Positions 7,706 to 17,190 of a stretch of 23,979 nt of DNA are shown here, in pieces. The position numbers were made by a program, and so were the translations under genes. This DNA comes from Paraglomus occultum (lineage: Eukaryota > Glomeromycota > Glomeromycetes > Paraglomerales > Paraglomeraceae): NCBI GenBank assembly GCA_910592205.1, contig CAJVPJ010000478.1, positions 1 to 23,979 of the forward strand, read 5' to 3'. Numbering within the stretch: the stretch's first letter is position 1; the number at the start of each line of letters is the position of its first letter. The notes below the pieces were generated by a model. That model searched no databases, was not told the origin of the DNA, and was given only the letters and a program-made list of their open reading frames with translations.

Positions 7706-8771
7706 CTGAAATTGAAAATTTGAAGATCGCACACATTGCCCATATTTTCATCTTAACTCTTCTTTCATAATTTGGCATGTTGAAAAATTTAAACTTTCTT
7801 TTTGACACAAGAATCAGAATGTGTTATATGACTGTTCGCTATCTAAATGCAAGTATATTCGATTATGCTACCAGCTGATGGGAAATGCGAGAAGTAAACA
7901 TCTTACATGTTATCCTTTTGGGTGTCTCCTCGTCAATCGCAAATATTATAATAAAATACAGGATATGCAAAATCGGCCTTTGCGGCAAGAAATTCTTTAA
8001 AATAAACCCGCAGAAAATTTTTATTATTCCGTTTTATCGAAGCGGTTTGATCGACAGCATGGTTTCTTGTGACGACATGGATACTATTTACAGTAAACCA
8101 GTTGACCTCGCTATCAACAGACGTGCCAATAAAAATTTTCACATGTTTATTGTAAATACACTGATGTCTTCAATTTGATGTATTCAAACCGTTCTTAGAA
8201 ACGTTCATATTCAATGGTTATGTTTTAGCCTGATTTGGTGAATACAGTAATAAAAGAAATCCAAATTTAACACGTATCAGCTTGCTTTAATTATATTGCC
8301 CATTTCAAACAAAACCAAAAAGAAAGAACCCAATAATATAGCAGTTATGAAAAACTTTCACTAGTAAAAAGCAAGAGCAACAAACCGATTTTAGCAACTC
8401 AAAACTATCGCGGATGTAAAAACTGCGATAGCATAAACACTTACACTCTAGCCTGTCAGCTTTGCTAGTAAAAAACGGCAGTAGCCTAAATCAGACGATC
8501 AATTTTTGCGATAGACCCTGGCATTATTCCGGGGGTATTATGCAAAAATAGTAAAATACTCGGCACGCTAAATTGACAATATAAAATCAGTCAGGCTGGT
8601 TGCGATTAATCATCCGGGATCTAGCCCTTGTCGTATAGAGAAATAGTAATGTATAGTTAACTATTGGCGTTGCTGTTACATAATCCGATGTATCAAGCGC
8701 AATATATATACGTGCGTTGTTCTTCGAGTTTTGAAAACCTTCCCTCCACGCAAATCTTGAATGATTTTCCA
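7706..8771. other. Intergenic, unassigned open frames and short hairpin
   Basis: Both strands are open around 7885-8178 (plus, 97 codons) and 7933-8142 (minus, 69 codons). The minus frame (VNWFTVNSIHVVTRNHAVDQ) looks the more protein-like, but I recognise neither. A 7-bp inverted repeat CTATCGC/GCGATAG lies at 8405-8431, with a further GCGATAG at 8508-8514. A TATA-like run (ATATATATA) near 8701-8710 precedes the methyltransferase gene by about 60 bp. Confidence 0.4.
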
Positions 8772-9502
8772 ATGTATACAAAAATTCTTGCAATCATTTT
8801 TGAAAACTACGTTCATATGAAAGCCTTTTGGCCCCCAAATGCAAACCTAACTACTAACCAGATTTTGGCAACGGAAGGATTAGTAGGATTGGCTTTCGCT
8901 CGGATTCTTCCTTTATTACTAAATGTTTTCAACACGGGACAATCTTTACTTTATATTTACATAATGTATCAACAAGACAATGGTGTGTTACCAATCCTAC
9001 CTGATGCGAGCCACAAGTTTTCGGAATGGCATTTGCTAGATGTTATCTGGTTTTTGGGCACTGCTGGAGGGTCTTCGTTAAGATTGTGGTGCTTTCAATG
9101 CTTGAAAGAATTTTTCACTTTCCATGTTACTATCAAAAAAAATCACAAATTGATCACCACCGGTCCATACTCTTTACTAGTTCATCCTTCGGTGAGCATG
9201 TTTGTTTTTGTTTTTTTTTTCAGACCATTATTTATTAATGCCATACCCTAATTACACAGTATACTGGCGCTGTCATGATGGTTGCTAATTATTCGATGAC
9301 ATATCAACTGTTGTATTACCTTCCGTCGCTTGATTGGGGAGTAGTTTTGATTCTTGCTTTTTCTGGGAGTAGTATTATAATAGCTCAAATTTTGACGTAT
9401 AAACGCATTACTTACGAAGAACAAGCATTGAAAAACCATTTCGGAAAAGCCTGGGATATTTACTTTAGTCAAAGGAAACGATTTATACCATTTATTATTT
9501 AG
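8772..9502 (+). CDS. Isoprenylcysteine carboxyl methyltransferase (ICMT)-like membrane protein
   Basis: Two exons, 8772-9191 and 9260-9502, with a 68-bp GT-AG intron give 220 residues. The family methylates the carboxyl of C-terminal prenylated cysteine using S-adenosylmethionine, in the ER membrane. Seen: hydrophobic segments at about 25-55, 85-105 and 143-190; the conserved core HKLITTGPYSLLVHPS-YTGA, joined exactly across the intron; and a C-terminal block ITYEEQALKNHFGKAWDIY with the conserved EE. This fits the PEMT/ICMT fold. Whether prenylated proteins are the true substrate cannot be told, since fungi carry several divergent ICMT-like proteins. The start at 8772 (MYTKILAIIFENYVH) fits the usual short N-terminus; an in-frame ATG at 8688 would add 28 residues. 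Confidence 0.85.
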
Positions 9503-10320
9503 GACTTGCATATTTTTGTTAAATCTGTATTAAAATGTTCAATATCTGCATAACATAGTCGATCTCGATAAGTCGGTAAATACGGGCTCTTATCGAGAAC
9601 ACGTTAATTCAATGTGTAGACTATCTATAGTTTACATTGTTTGTTTTACGCATTGATTTCTTTTCTATTTGGCGTTGTAAGAAGCTAACATCCTCTATTA
9701 TTGTAAAAATTCCGTATATTCTATAACGACGCAAACATTTGTTGTGGTCATCTCACTGAACCAATAGTTGCAACTTATATTATACTCTTCCAAACTGCTG
9801 ACGCAATGTCTTATAGTAACTGTTTAATGACTACTCTAACTTTAAAGCTTTCGTCTGGCAACACAATCACAACTGAGCATAACAACTGTGAAATTTGCGT
9901 GTTAATAAACTACCATTATTATTATTACTGTCCGTAGTGATTAAATAATCTGTCATCTATAATGAAAAGGAGTACAGGTGTTCCTTAGACAAACGCGTTT
10001 ATTTTAATGAATTGTTTGTTGAAGCACATGTTGCCCCTTCCTTAACACAAGTCATTCTGAAACCGTTCACATATCGCACAATACACAAACTTATCTGAAT
10101 GTAAGACGTTAATTGATGCGCATCGTGCGTATATATTCGACCTAATAAGATATCTTACTATTGTAAAGGAAGACATAGTTTCTCAAAAAAAAAGCCTCTT
10201 GAGGATCTCGTCGTAATAATGCTATGCCCATCACTCGAAAAACACATTTAGCTACGTATAATCACGTGGCAAGATTTATGTGATACGAAATTACTAAACT
10301 ACATCCTTAACACACGTGAT
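9503..10320. other. Intergenic between the ICMT-like and TFIIA genes
   Basis: No gene recognised. Notable items are the repeat and hairpin at 9553-9598 and the upstream region of the TFIIA gene with two CACGTG motifs. Confidence 0.5.
9553..9598. repeat. 24-bp dispersed repeat, copy 2, with perfect inverted repeat
   Basis: 9553-9576 repeats 2194-2217 with two mismatches. Here TCTCGATAAG (9563-9572) is answered by its exact reverse complement CTTATCGAGA (9589-9598) with a 16-nt loop. This could be a very short hairpin element or a deletion derivative of a transposon whose ends carry this sequence. Confidence 0.6.
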
Positions 10321-10334
10321 CATAACTATAAATA
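10263..10334 (+). promoter_or_regulatory. Likely promoter of the TFIIA small-subunit gene
   Basis: TATAAATA at 10327-10334 lies about 75 bp before the start codon at 10408. Two CACGTG (E-box) hexamers precede it, at 10263-10268 and 10313-10318, exactly 50 bp apart. CACGTG is bound by bHLH factors in fungi. Function is inferred from position. Confidence 0.45.
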
Positions 10335-10407
10335 TTTATGAAGGCAGCTGGCGCATTATCCTTTGATACCTCTCTTATACATCTAAATAATTCTAATATT
10401 CAGCGCT

Positions 10408-11034
10408 ATGACTTACTATGCACTTTATCGAAAAAGCAGGTGAGTTTCTAAAGGTGTCTGGGGGCGTGTTCCACAGAGCCGATTGAGTGACATGCAGTGA
10501 ACTTGTAGTATTGGCATGGCTTTAACCGATTCGCTTGACGAGTTGATCCAGCTGGACAAGATCACTCCTCAACTAGCGTTGAAAGTTCTTGCACAAGTAA
10601 GTATATGGCACGAAGACGAGAAGATCTTGTTATTCAGTTTTACCTATTGCCATCTGACTAACTCATCTATGCTTTTGCGAGACAGTTTGACAAGAGTATA
10701 ACAGAGGCATTAGATGGCAAAGTAAAAACCCGGGCTACGTTCAAAGTATGTAGAAATCACAGTGCTTGCACTGCACGAGTCGTATCATGTGTTTCATATT
10801 TGAGTCATCTCTCTAGTGGTGCGCATGCTTTGACGTATTATATACGTGTACTTACCTGTACTTTTTTTCTTCAACTAACAGCAAGGAAGCCTGCGGACTT
10901 ATCGTTTTTGCGATGAAGTCTGGACGTTCATTATTAAAGACCCAAATCTCCGCATAGAGCATGAGCAGCTGCATGTTGATAAGATCAAGATCGTGGCTTG
11001 TAGCGCCAAAAAACCTGGAGAGGCGGAGAAATGA
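10408..11034 (+). CDS. TOA2: Transcription initiation factor IIA small (gamma) subunit
   Basis: TFIIA gamma forms, with the alpha/beta subunit, the complex that stabilises TBP on the TATA box of RNA polymerase II promoters. Four exons (10408-10439, 10509-10596, 10686-10745, 10882-11034) with consistent phases encode 110 residues, the usual family length. Seen: the N-terminal four-helix block ([49 protein letters not shown]) and the C-terminal beta-barrel ([30 protein letters not shown]), both near canonical. The first exon is only 32 nt and would be missed without the [11 protein letters not shown] conservation. Introns are 69, 89 and 136 bp, all GT-AG. Confidence 0.96.
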
Positions 11035-11091
11035 GCTGGGACGTTTTAATAACTTCTGTCACGTGCGTTGAACTGCAACTGTTGTATTAGA

Positions 11092-11097
11092 AATAAA
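11092..11097 (+). terminator. Possible polyadenylation signal AATAAA
   Basis: AATAAA about 58 nt after the TFIIA small-subunit stop codon. The position fits a 3' end signal; the motif alone is weak in AT-rich DNA. Confidence 0.4.
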
Positions 11098-11580
11098 ATT
11101 GTTATTCCAAATATTAACTAATATAATAAGGGACTAATCATGTTTAATTGGTTGATGAAATGATAGAGATTATCATAATAAATAGACAAAAATTATGAAC
11201 GTAAAGTATTCGCGAGGAAATGACGGTTTGTGTCAAAGGTGTTGCTCTCACTTCTAATGGCTGAGCGAATGCAATCAGTGGGTTGGCGTGCGGTTAATTG
11301 TTTTAATCGAAAGAAGATTGAACTCTGAAGCAGACATGTAAACTTGTAAAATGCAAAATTGGATGAATCTCTCCATAAGGAAATAAAGCATTCATCAAAA
11401 CCAGTTCCTTATAGAACTTGGAAATTCGTGATTTGATTTTTGCTTTCTAACTCGTCTAATCGTGTATAGACGTTTACAATGTTTTTTAATGATATACTCA
11501 TGGCTCTTATTGTATTCGGTAATTGACTGGATATTAAACTTTACAAACAAAACATAATGTATTTTTATTTGTTTGTAAAA

Positions 11581-11611
11581 CGACGCGTCAACTTTATAAC
11601 GTAACGCGTCG
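11581..11611. promoter_or_regulatory. Inverted pair of ACGCGT motifs
   Basis: CGACGCGT (11581-11588) and ACGCGTCG (11604-11611) are exact reverse complements separated by 15 bp. Each contains ACGCGT, the Mlu cell-cycle box bound by MBF-type factors in yeasts. No gene start is recognised within 1 kb, so the role is open. Confidence 0.3.
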
Positions 11612-12853
11612 ATGGAAAGAAGTCGCCATTTGATTGACTTTTAATTTCAGTAGTAGTATTCATCAACAACATTACGTTAATACCATTGAGCATGATCTTG
11701 AAATCATTTTCTAAAATCGAAGACTATTATGTTTGACTCCATTTTTATTTGCCAGATTTATTGAACAACCGGTTCTTATATGCATAACGTTTACACAATT
11801 TACAGTTGATGACACACGAACGCAAACTCTTTGAAAATAAACTTGGTAGGCGTAACTCACTAAGAAGGTAAGATAATTACTATGATGTGTGAGAACGAGT
11901 CATCTGAGAATGAGTTTCCTTTATGCGCGTATGACAAATAGAGCCGCGTAGCATGGGTTTAATTCTGTTCTATATAGAGCGCACTGTTCTCCTTTACGTC
12001 ACAATGGAAAGATCATTAATATTAGCAAACACATAATTCATACAATAAACTCTATGGTCTAATGTTCATTTATAGTTTAGAATAAGACGCATACCGTATA
12101 TCTAATATACTATATACGTTTAATGTGAAGCACTAATTATGATCCGGCTGCTGGGCATGCTATGCAAGTATGCAAGGGACTCGTGTGGATAGACTATAAA
12201 AACTGAAAATATATCGTTTATTATGTACGGTCAATGCTTTAATAGTAGGTAAACCATGTTCTTCATTAACTGTAATTATAATAAATGCCAAAGCTTGCTG
12301 CTAACAAGAAGTGAAAACAAATAATGAAAAAAAAAGTAAGTCAAGTTTTTCTCAAACTCAAATGAGAAATGGAATCTTCCCATTAACTACCTCTTAGAGG
12401 AAATTAAAGTATAACGTATCGTTTATCTTTTTATTATTAACAACGCCAATGTTTGGTCAGGAAAACCAACGAGAATATCATCGAAACTTATTATTCCTTG
12501 AGAAGTTGTCAAGCTGCAAGAAGTAGTTTTGCGCAGTGCATGTGTCTTCATTTTCTAATATTCACACGTAATAATTAGCCACATAGAGATCAGCGTACGT
12601 TGTTCAAGTCGTTCGTTAACCGGTTCTAGATTAGAGCTAACGATAATGGGTAAGTGTATTGTGTTCCACCTTGCGCCTCTGGGAAATGATGACAAGGAAG
12701 TATGCCGGAATATGTCATAACGTGGGGTTAACAATTGCGTCAGGACGAAGTAATATTTACGCAAAGATCGATATAAACGAGAAAATGATAAATTGATGGC
12801 CATCCCATCCTCCCCCTCAGTGTTATTTATCGATAGGAAAAAAAAGAAGAAAA

Positions 12854-14411
12854 ATGGATACTAGAATACGCTTTTCGCTAGTTATAGCTATATTTCTTAG
12901 CTTATATGTATTCTGTTGCCACGCAAAGATGACAGATGTAAATAGTAAGTTAACTGCAAATGCTTCTATTTATGCAATAAAAGACTTGTCATTAATGATT
13001 TATTTCACAAACATTTGAAAACAGGTCAACGAAACCCAGATGTTTGGTCTCCGCGTGAGTTGAAAGAGTGGTTGGCCGAACATAGAGTAGTTTATCGAGG
13101 AGTCCCAGAGAAAGATGAACTAGTGGTCTTGGTGAAAACTAATTGGAGAGATTCAGATAGTACTTTGAAACAAACTGCCGATATGACTGCGTCTTATGTT
13201 GATGAACTCGTGAAATATCTGGAAAGTTGTAAGTAATATCTAAATGTTGATAAGAGCGGTCGCGTGTTCCGTTATTAGTCGTTGTTGATCTACAATATTT
13301 TTGCAGATGCCGTCAAGGGTAAGGAAATCACAAAAGACAACGCGAATGCGGCAGCTGAGCAGATTGCTGCAAACGCGGAAGCGATACGAACTCGCCTTGG
13401 CATCACCGAGGATAAAATGTCGTCAGCCCTTAGTCAAGTGAAATCTCGCATCTCGGGAGCCAAAGATGCAACAAGCAAGCAAATCGGCAATACACTCGAT
13501 GACATCAGTCAATCATATGCTAATGCTAAATTCAAGAGAGACGAGATAATAAACGAAGCGACAAAGCGTATCGAGGCAGACTACAAAAAATCAAAAAAAG
13601 TCTCTAAAGATACTGTCCAGTGGCTCAAGGACCGAGTCGACGAATTGAGTAAGGCCCCCGGATTCGCCAAGGCGAGAATCCAAACTCAAACTATACTTAT
13701 TCTCCACGGCATTGAAGAACGTCTGGTTTCTAGCATGAAGTCATCAGCCAAAGACGTTGAAAAAATTGCCAATCAACTATCATCTGCACTTGGCGAACCA
13801 TATGGAAAGACGAAGAATCTGTTCAGACGTATTGGCAGTGGGATTTATAACACGTTTGGTATGTACCTTTTGCCGATAAAATAGTTTCGAAATCCAAACG
13901 CACACGATTGGAAAACTGTTAACATTATCTCTTTTTATACAAAGCTGGAGCATGGCGTGCAGTTGTCTACGTCAAGAGGAAGGTGGTCGACGGAACGGAA
14001 TACACGATAAACCGACTTGTTGCTGTAAAGAATGGAGTAACACATTTCGTTGGTAGAATTACGGGTAAAGCTAAACAGACTGCTGTCGAAACCAAAGAAG
14101 CTCAACAAGAACGATTTGCTCACTTGACCGATTACCTACGAGACACTGTCAAGTCTTCTAAAGAGCCAATCGCCAAGGTGTTGACTAGTGTTCAGGATCG
14201 AATTACTACCACCGAGAAATTAACAAAAGATCAAGCCAAGGTTGTCGGGGAGATTTTGAGAGAGCAATTAGGCAACTTGAAAGATGCAAAGGATTTGACT
14301 GAAGATCGTATAAATGATGTCATCGACGCTTTACGCAAGAAATTTAACGGTGAGGGATGTTGTGAGAAGTATGAGAAAGTGGAGCACATCGTCAACGACA
14401 GAGAGTTGTAG
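12854..14411 (+). CDS. Ish1/Msc1-like secretory-pathway protein with helical repeats
   Basis: Four exons (12854-12944, 13025-13228, 13307-13858, 13945-14411) give 437 residues in consistent phase; introns are 80, 78 and 86 bp, GT-AG. Residues 1-24 form a signal peptide ending FCCHA. Residues about 33-72 (DVWSPRELKEWLAEH, ...DELVVLVKTNW) match the Ish1/Msc1 putative DNA/envelope-associated motif (W-S..-L..WL..H then R/E-L...V..N). Fission yeast Ish1 is a stress-induced nuclear-envelope protein. Only one such motif is visible, where relatives often have several. The rest is Ala/Lys/Asp/Glu-rich amphipathic helix with LEA-like character (AEQIAANAEAIRTRLG; DAKDLTEDRINDVIDALRKK) and ends with a Cys pair (EGCCEKY). 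It probably sits in the ER lumen or nuclear-envelope space. The family is fairly clear; the role is not. Confidence 0.8.
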
Positions 14412-14500
14412 TTGAACTGACATTATAGCATAGCAAGCATACCCAGTAGTATGAAAGTGTAATTAATTTACTCATTATCAAAATTTAAATATTTTTCATA

Positions 14501-14506
14501 AATAAA
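14501..14506 (+). terminator. Possible polyadenylation signal AATAAA
   Basis: AATAAA about 90 nt after the stop codon of the Ish1/Msc1-like gene and before the metaxin-like start. Confidence 0.4.
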
Positions 14507-14662
14507 ATTATTTGCCTGTAACTAAGTTGTGCATAACCGTCACTGTTGCACGAGCCGCGTGGTTCAACGTGGTTACGTCAATATTATGATCGCCTAACGC
14601 CACACACCATGCCTTTTATCTAAATTAGTCATTACACATTCTATTTTCGAGAGAGAAAACCA

Positions 14663-16292
14663 ATGTATGAAATATACGTGTGGGGAGAAGGCTTGGGATT
14701 ACCCTCGATAGATCCTGGTTGTCTGGCTATAATTTCGTACTTGCAGCTCGTCGCACCCGGTGAATATGGTATAATAGAGTGTAATAATCCCAACGTGTCA
14801 ATTACAGGTTAGTGAAATTTACTCTACAACAAAAATTTTTCCTGCATACTCAGTCTGTTGTGAATTTAGGGGAACTACCGCTTTTGAGAGTCGGTAGTGA
14901 ATGGATCGCTGGTGTCGAGAATATTATAAAACATTTGAGTAAAGAGGTATTATCATTGGGTATCCAATATGTTTCTGCCCGTCCCAGGTAGGGAAGGGAA
15001 AGGCTATTTTTTTTTTTTTCAAAACCTTCATTCAACGTGCTTCTCAACCAGGGTCGTGACGGTACGGATCGTTTAACTGATGTACAAAAGGCAGAAAGTC
15101 TTGCGTATGTCTTTGTTTAGTTTTAGTCTTAGTTGTTTGGTAAGACACTATCAGCTATGTCGTTTAATCCGAGTCTCAAGCCTACCTCGTTTTTGCTTTT
15201 AGATTTATGACTCTTATTCAAGAAGATGTCTATGACGCATTCGTGAGTTTTGAAACTGTTACTCCATGGTGTTCTTGTTTCACCATACTTTAAACTCTAT
15301 GCACCTGTTGTTGTGAACGCGAGTGATGACAGATCTGACTGTTTTATGGATAGCTGTTCTCGTGGTATATTGATTCGAAAAACTATTCAGAGGTCATTCG
15401 GCCGCTCTTTGGTAGACTATTGCCACTGAGTGTGAGATATATAATTCCGCCTCAAGTGCAAAAAATGGTTGAGGAGAGGTTGGCGAGATTCAAAAAGGTT
15501 TCCAATGGTGATGAGAAGCGAGCTGTTCATGATACGAATAGTGTATGTTGATTGATTCCCAATAATGTGACGAATGGCGATTTCTTAAGGCGCCTTGTCG
15601 TTTTATGTGAACGATACTTAAATTAAGAGCAAGTATGAATAATCACAATTAATACTTTATTCAGATATACGCAATGCAAAGGGATTTGTACGACATATTG
15701 GCAAGGAAACTCGGAGAAAATGATTATCTTTTTGACGGCTCGTAAGTACAAGACTTGTCTAATTTTATTAGCACGATCTAATGGTTGGATAGAGCGCTAA
15801 CCGATATACAGCGCCCCGACAACGCTAGACACGGTAGCTTATGGTTATCTAGCTCTTCAGCTATACCCCCGTCTTCCCAACCCAGTTCTATCCGACATTC
15901 TTGAAAACGATTATCCTCAATTAGAACGATTCTGTAATCGGATGAAACATCATTTATTTCAGGAACAGCTACCGATTATTCAAGCAGTTGAGCTGCCTTC
16001 GATGTTTACAGGATTGTTGGTATCGCCTCGTTCGTGGTTTACCAACACTTTTCGGAGCCAAAGAGATGAGGCGAAGAAAGAAAAGTCTCAAGCTCAGTTG
16101 AACTTTGAGAGGAAAAGGTTCTATTCAATCTTTGGTGCAGTAATGTTTATGATTGTATACACCGTTTGGAATGGTATTGTTACTATAGATATAGTGAGCA
16201 GTGAAGATGGGGAAGATGAAGATGAGAATGAAGAAGAAGAGGAACAAGAAGAAGAAGATAGTGAGAACGATGAAGAAGAGGATGGAGAATAG
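14663..16292 (+). CDS. Metaxin/Sam37-like mitochondrial outer-membrane protein
   Basis: Metaxin-type proteins belong to the SAM complex, which inserts beta-barrel proteins into the mitochondrial outer membrane. Seven exons (14663-14807, 14870-14946, 15052-15104, 15203-15242, 15354-15542, 15665-15741, 15812-16292) join in phase to 353 residues. Seen: the GST-N-like start MYEIYVWGEGLGLPSIDPGC with ISYLQL and the NNP...TGELPLLRVG block, then GVENIIKHL; a GST-C-like helical part including SWYID and DTVAYGYLALQLYPRLPNP; a membrane segment (about 297-320, YSIFGAVMFMIVYTVW); and a very acidic tail of about 30 residues, nearly all Glu/Asp, at the C-terminus. A tail-anchored topology with the domain in the cytosol is likely. 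The acidic tail is unusual and has a purine-rich GAAGAN repeat as its DNA basis. Sam37 and metaxin-1 cannot be told apart here. Confidence 0.9.
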
Positions 16293-17190
16293 GAGACGGA
16301 TGAAAGGCTATGATATGAATGAGTCGGGCTGAGGAATAGTTGGTTTCATTCAAATAAAGAAAAAGATGAGTAGCCAGTTGCAACAAGATATTTTCATTTC
16401 AACTCGCAATGCTTGTTGCGTGTCCACGTTAAAAGACCATACCTGTGAATTGCTCGACAATTCAATCTGTCGGTATGAGCTTCCGTTTGTAGGAATTTGC
16501 GATAGCCATAATACGCATCGATTTATCGTTAATTGATTAGCCGAGCTCCAATCTTCGCTTTTGCATTTGCGTTCGGGTATTGAAATCTAAATTGACTCTA
16601 CCAAGACTCGAACTCATCTTTGTATATAAGCAGTATTCAAAGAGCTCGACATTATTAAGTGGTAGGTCTCCTTTTATTAGCTAGTATATGAATGTGATAT
16701 CATCCCCACAACGTTTATGACACGAGTTCGCGTAGATATTTATTTAATATCATTATTATTATGCTAATATAAATACTAATACGCGAAAATTGGTTCTTAA
16801 CTGATTTTCCTGATTGATCGCCATTTGTGTAACGTTGTCAAATTACGCAATTTAATCTCGAAATGCCGGAAAGTTGTCTTTGCTTTCAAGACTTGTAAAA
16901 AACTTTTCTTTGAGGGACTTTGCTGCAGCTGCAAACTTTGAAGACTTGATTGCTACCCTACTCTTAATTTGGCTTACTTTTTTCCATGCACTTCTTATCT
17001 TATTTTGTGAAACAAATAATCTAACACAACTGGTCTCATTACCTATTAGTAAATGAGTTTTTGGTGTCATACTGAATCACGGGATCAATTGCATATTCTT
17101 ATAAAAAAACGGTTTTCTTTTTCTTCGCTCATTATCCGCAGTACCAAAAGCATTCTTCCAGTATTCCAAGGCGAAAAAAAAATACTACCC
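16293..17190. other. Intergenic and 5' region of the Nab3-like gene
   Basis: An AATAAA at 16353-16358 may end the metaxin-like mRNA. Both strands are open around 16852-17070; the minus frame (KIRSAWKKVSQIKSR, SSKFAAAAKSLKEKFF) reads like a decayed basic protein but is not recognised. The frame of the Nab3-like gene is open upstream to 17053, but nothing conserved precedes 17191. Confidence 0.4.
16353..16358 (+). terminator. Possible polyadenylation signal AATAAA
   Basis: AATAAA about 60 nt after the stop codon of the metaxin-like gene. Confidence 0.4.

Larger units (their letters stand above)
11035..12853. other. Long intergenic region, no gene recognised
   Basis: About 1.8 kb without a convincing coding region on either strand; the minus-strand frame at 12555-12803 has no family signature. 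It holds a possible AATAAA (11092-11097) about 60 nt after the TFIIA stop, paired MluI-type palindromes at 11581-11611, and the upstream region of the Ish1-like gene. Confidence 0.5.

Noticed and set aside
9248-9511. Minus-strand open frame of 87 codons
   Set aside because: Antisense shadow of exon 2 of the ICMT-like gene.
12555-12803. Minus-strand open frame of 82 codons
   Set aside because: No recognisable motif and it lies in the upstream region of the Ish1/Msc1-like gene.
16594-16670. tRNA-like stretch on the minus strand (GAGTTCGAGTC near one end, roughly complementary ends)
   Set aside because: The T-arm pairs poorly, the acceptor arms differ by an indel, and no D-arm or anticodon arm could be placed.
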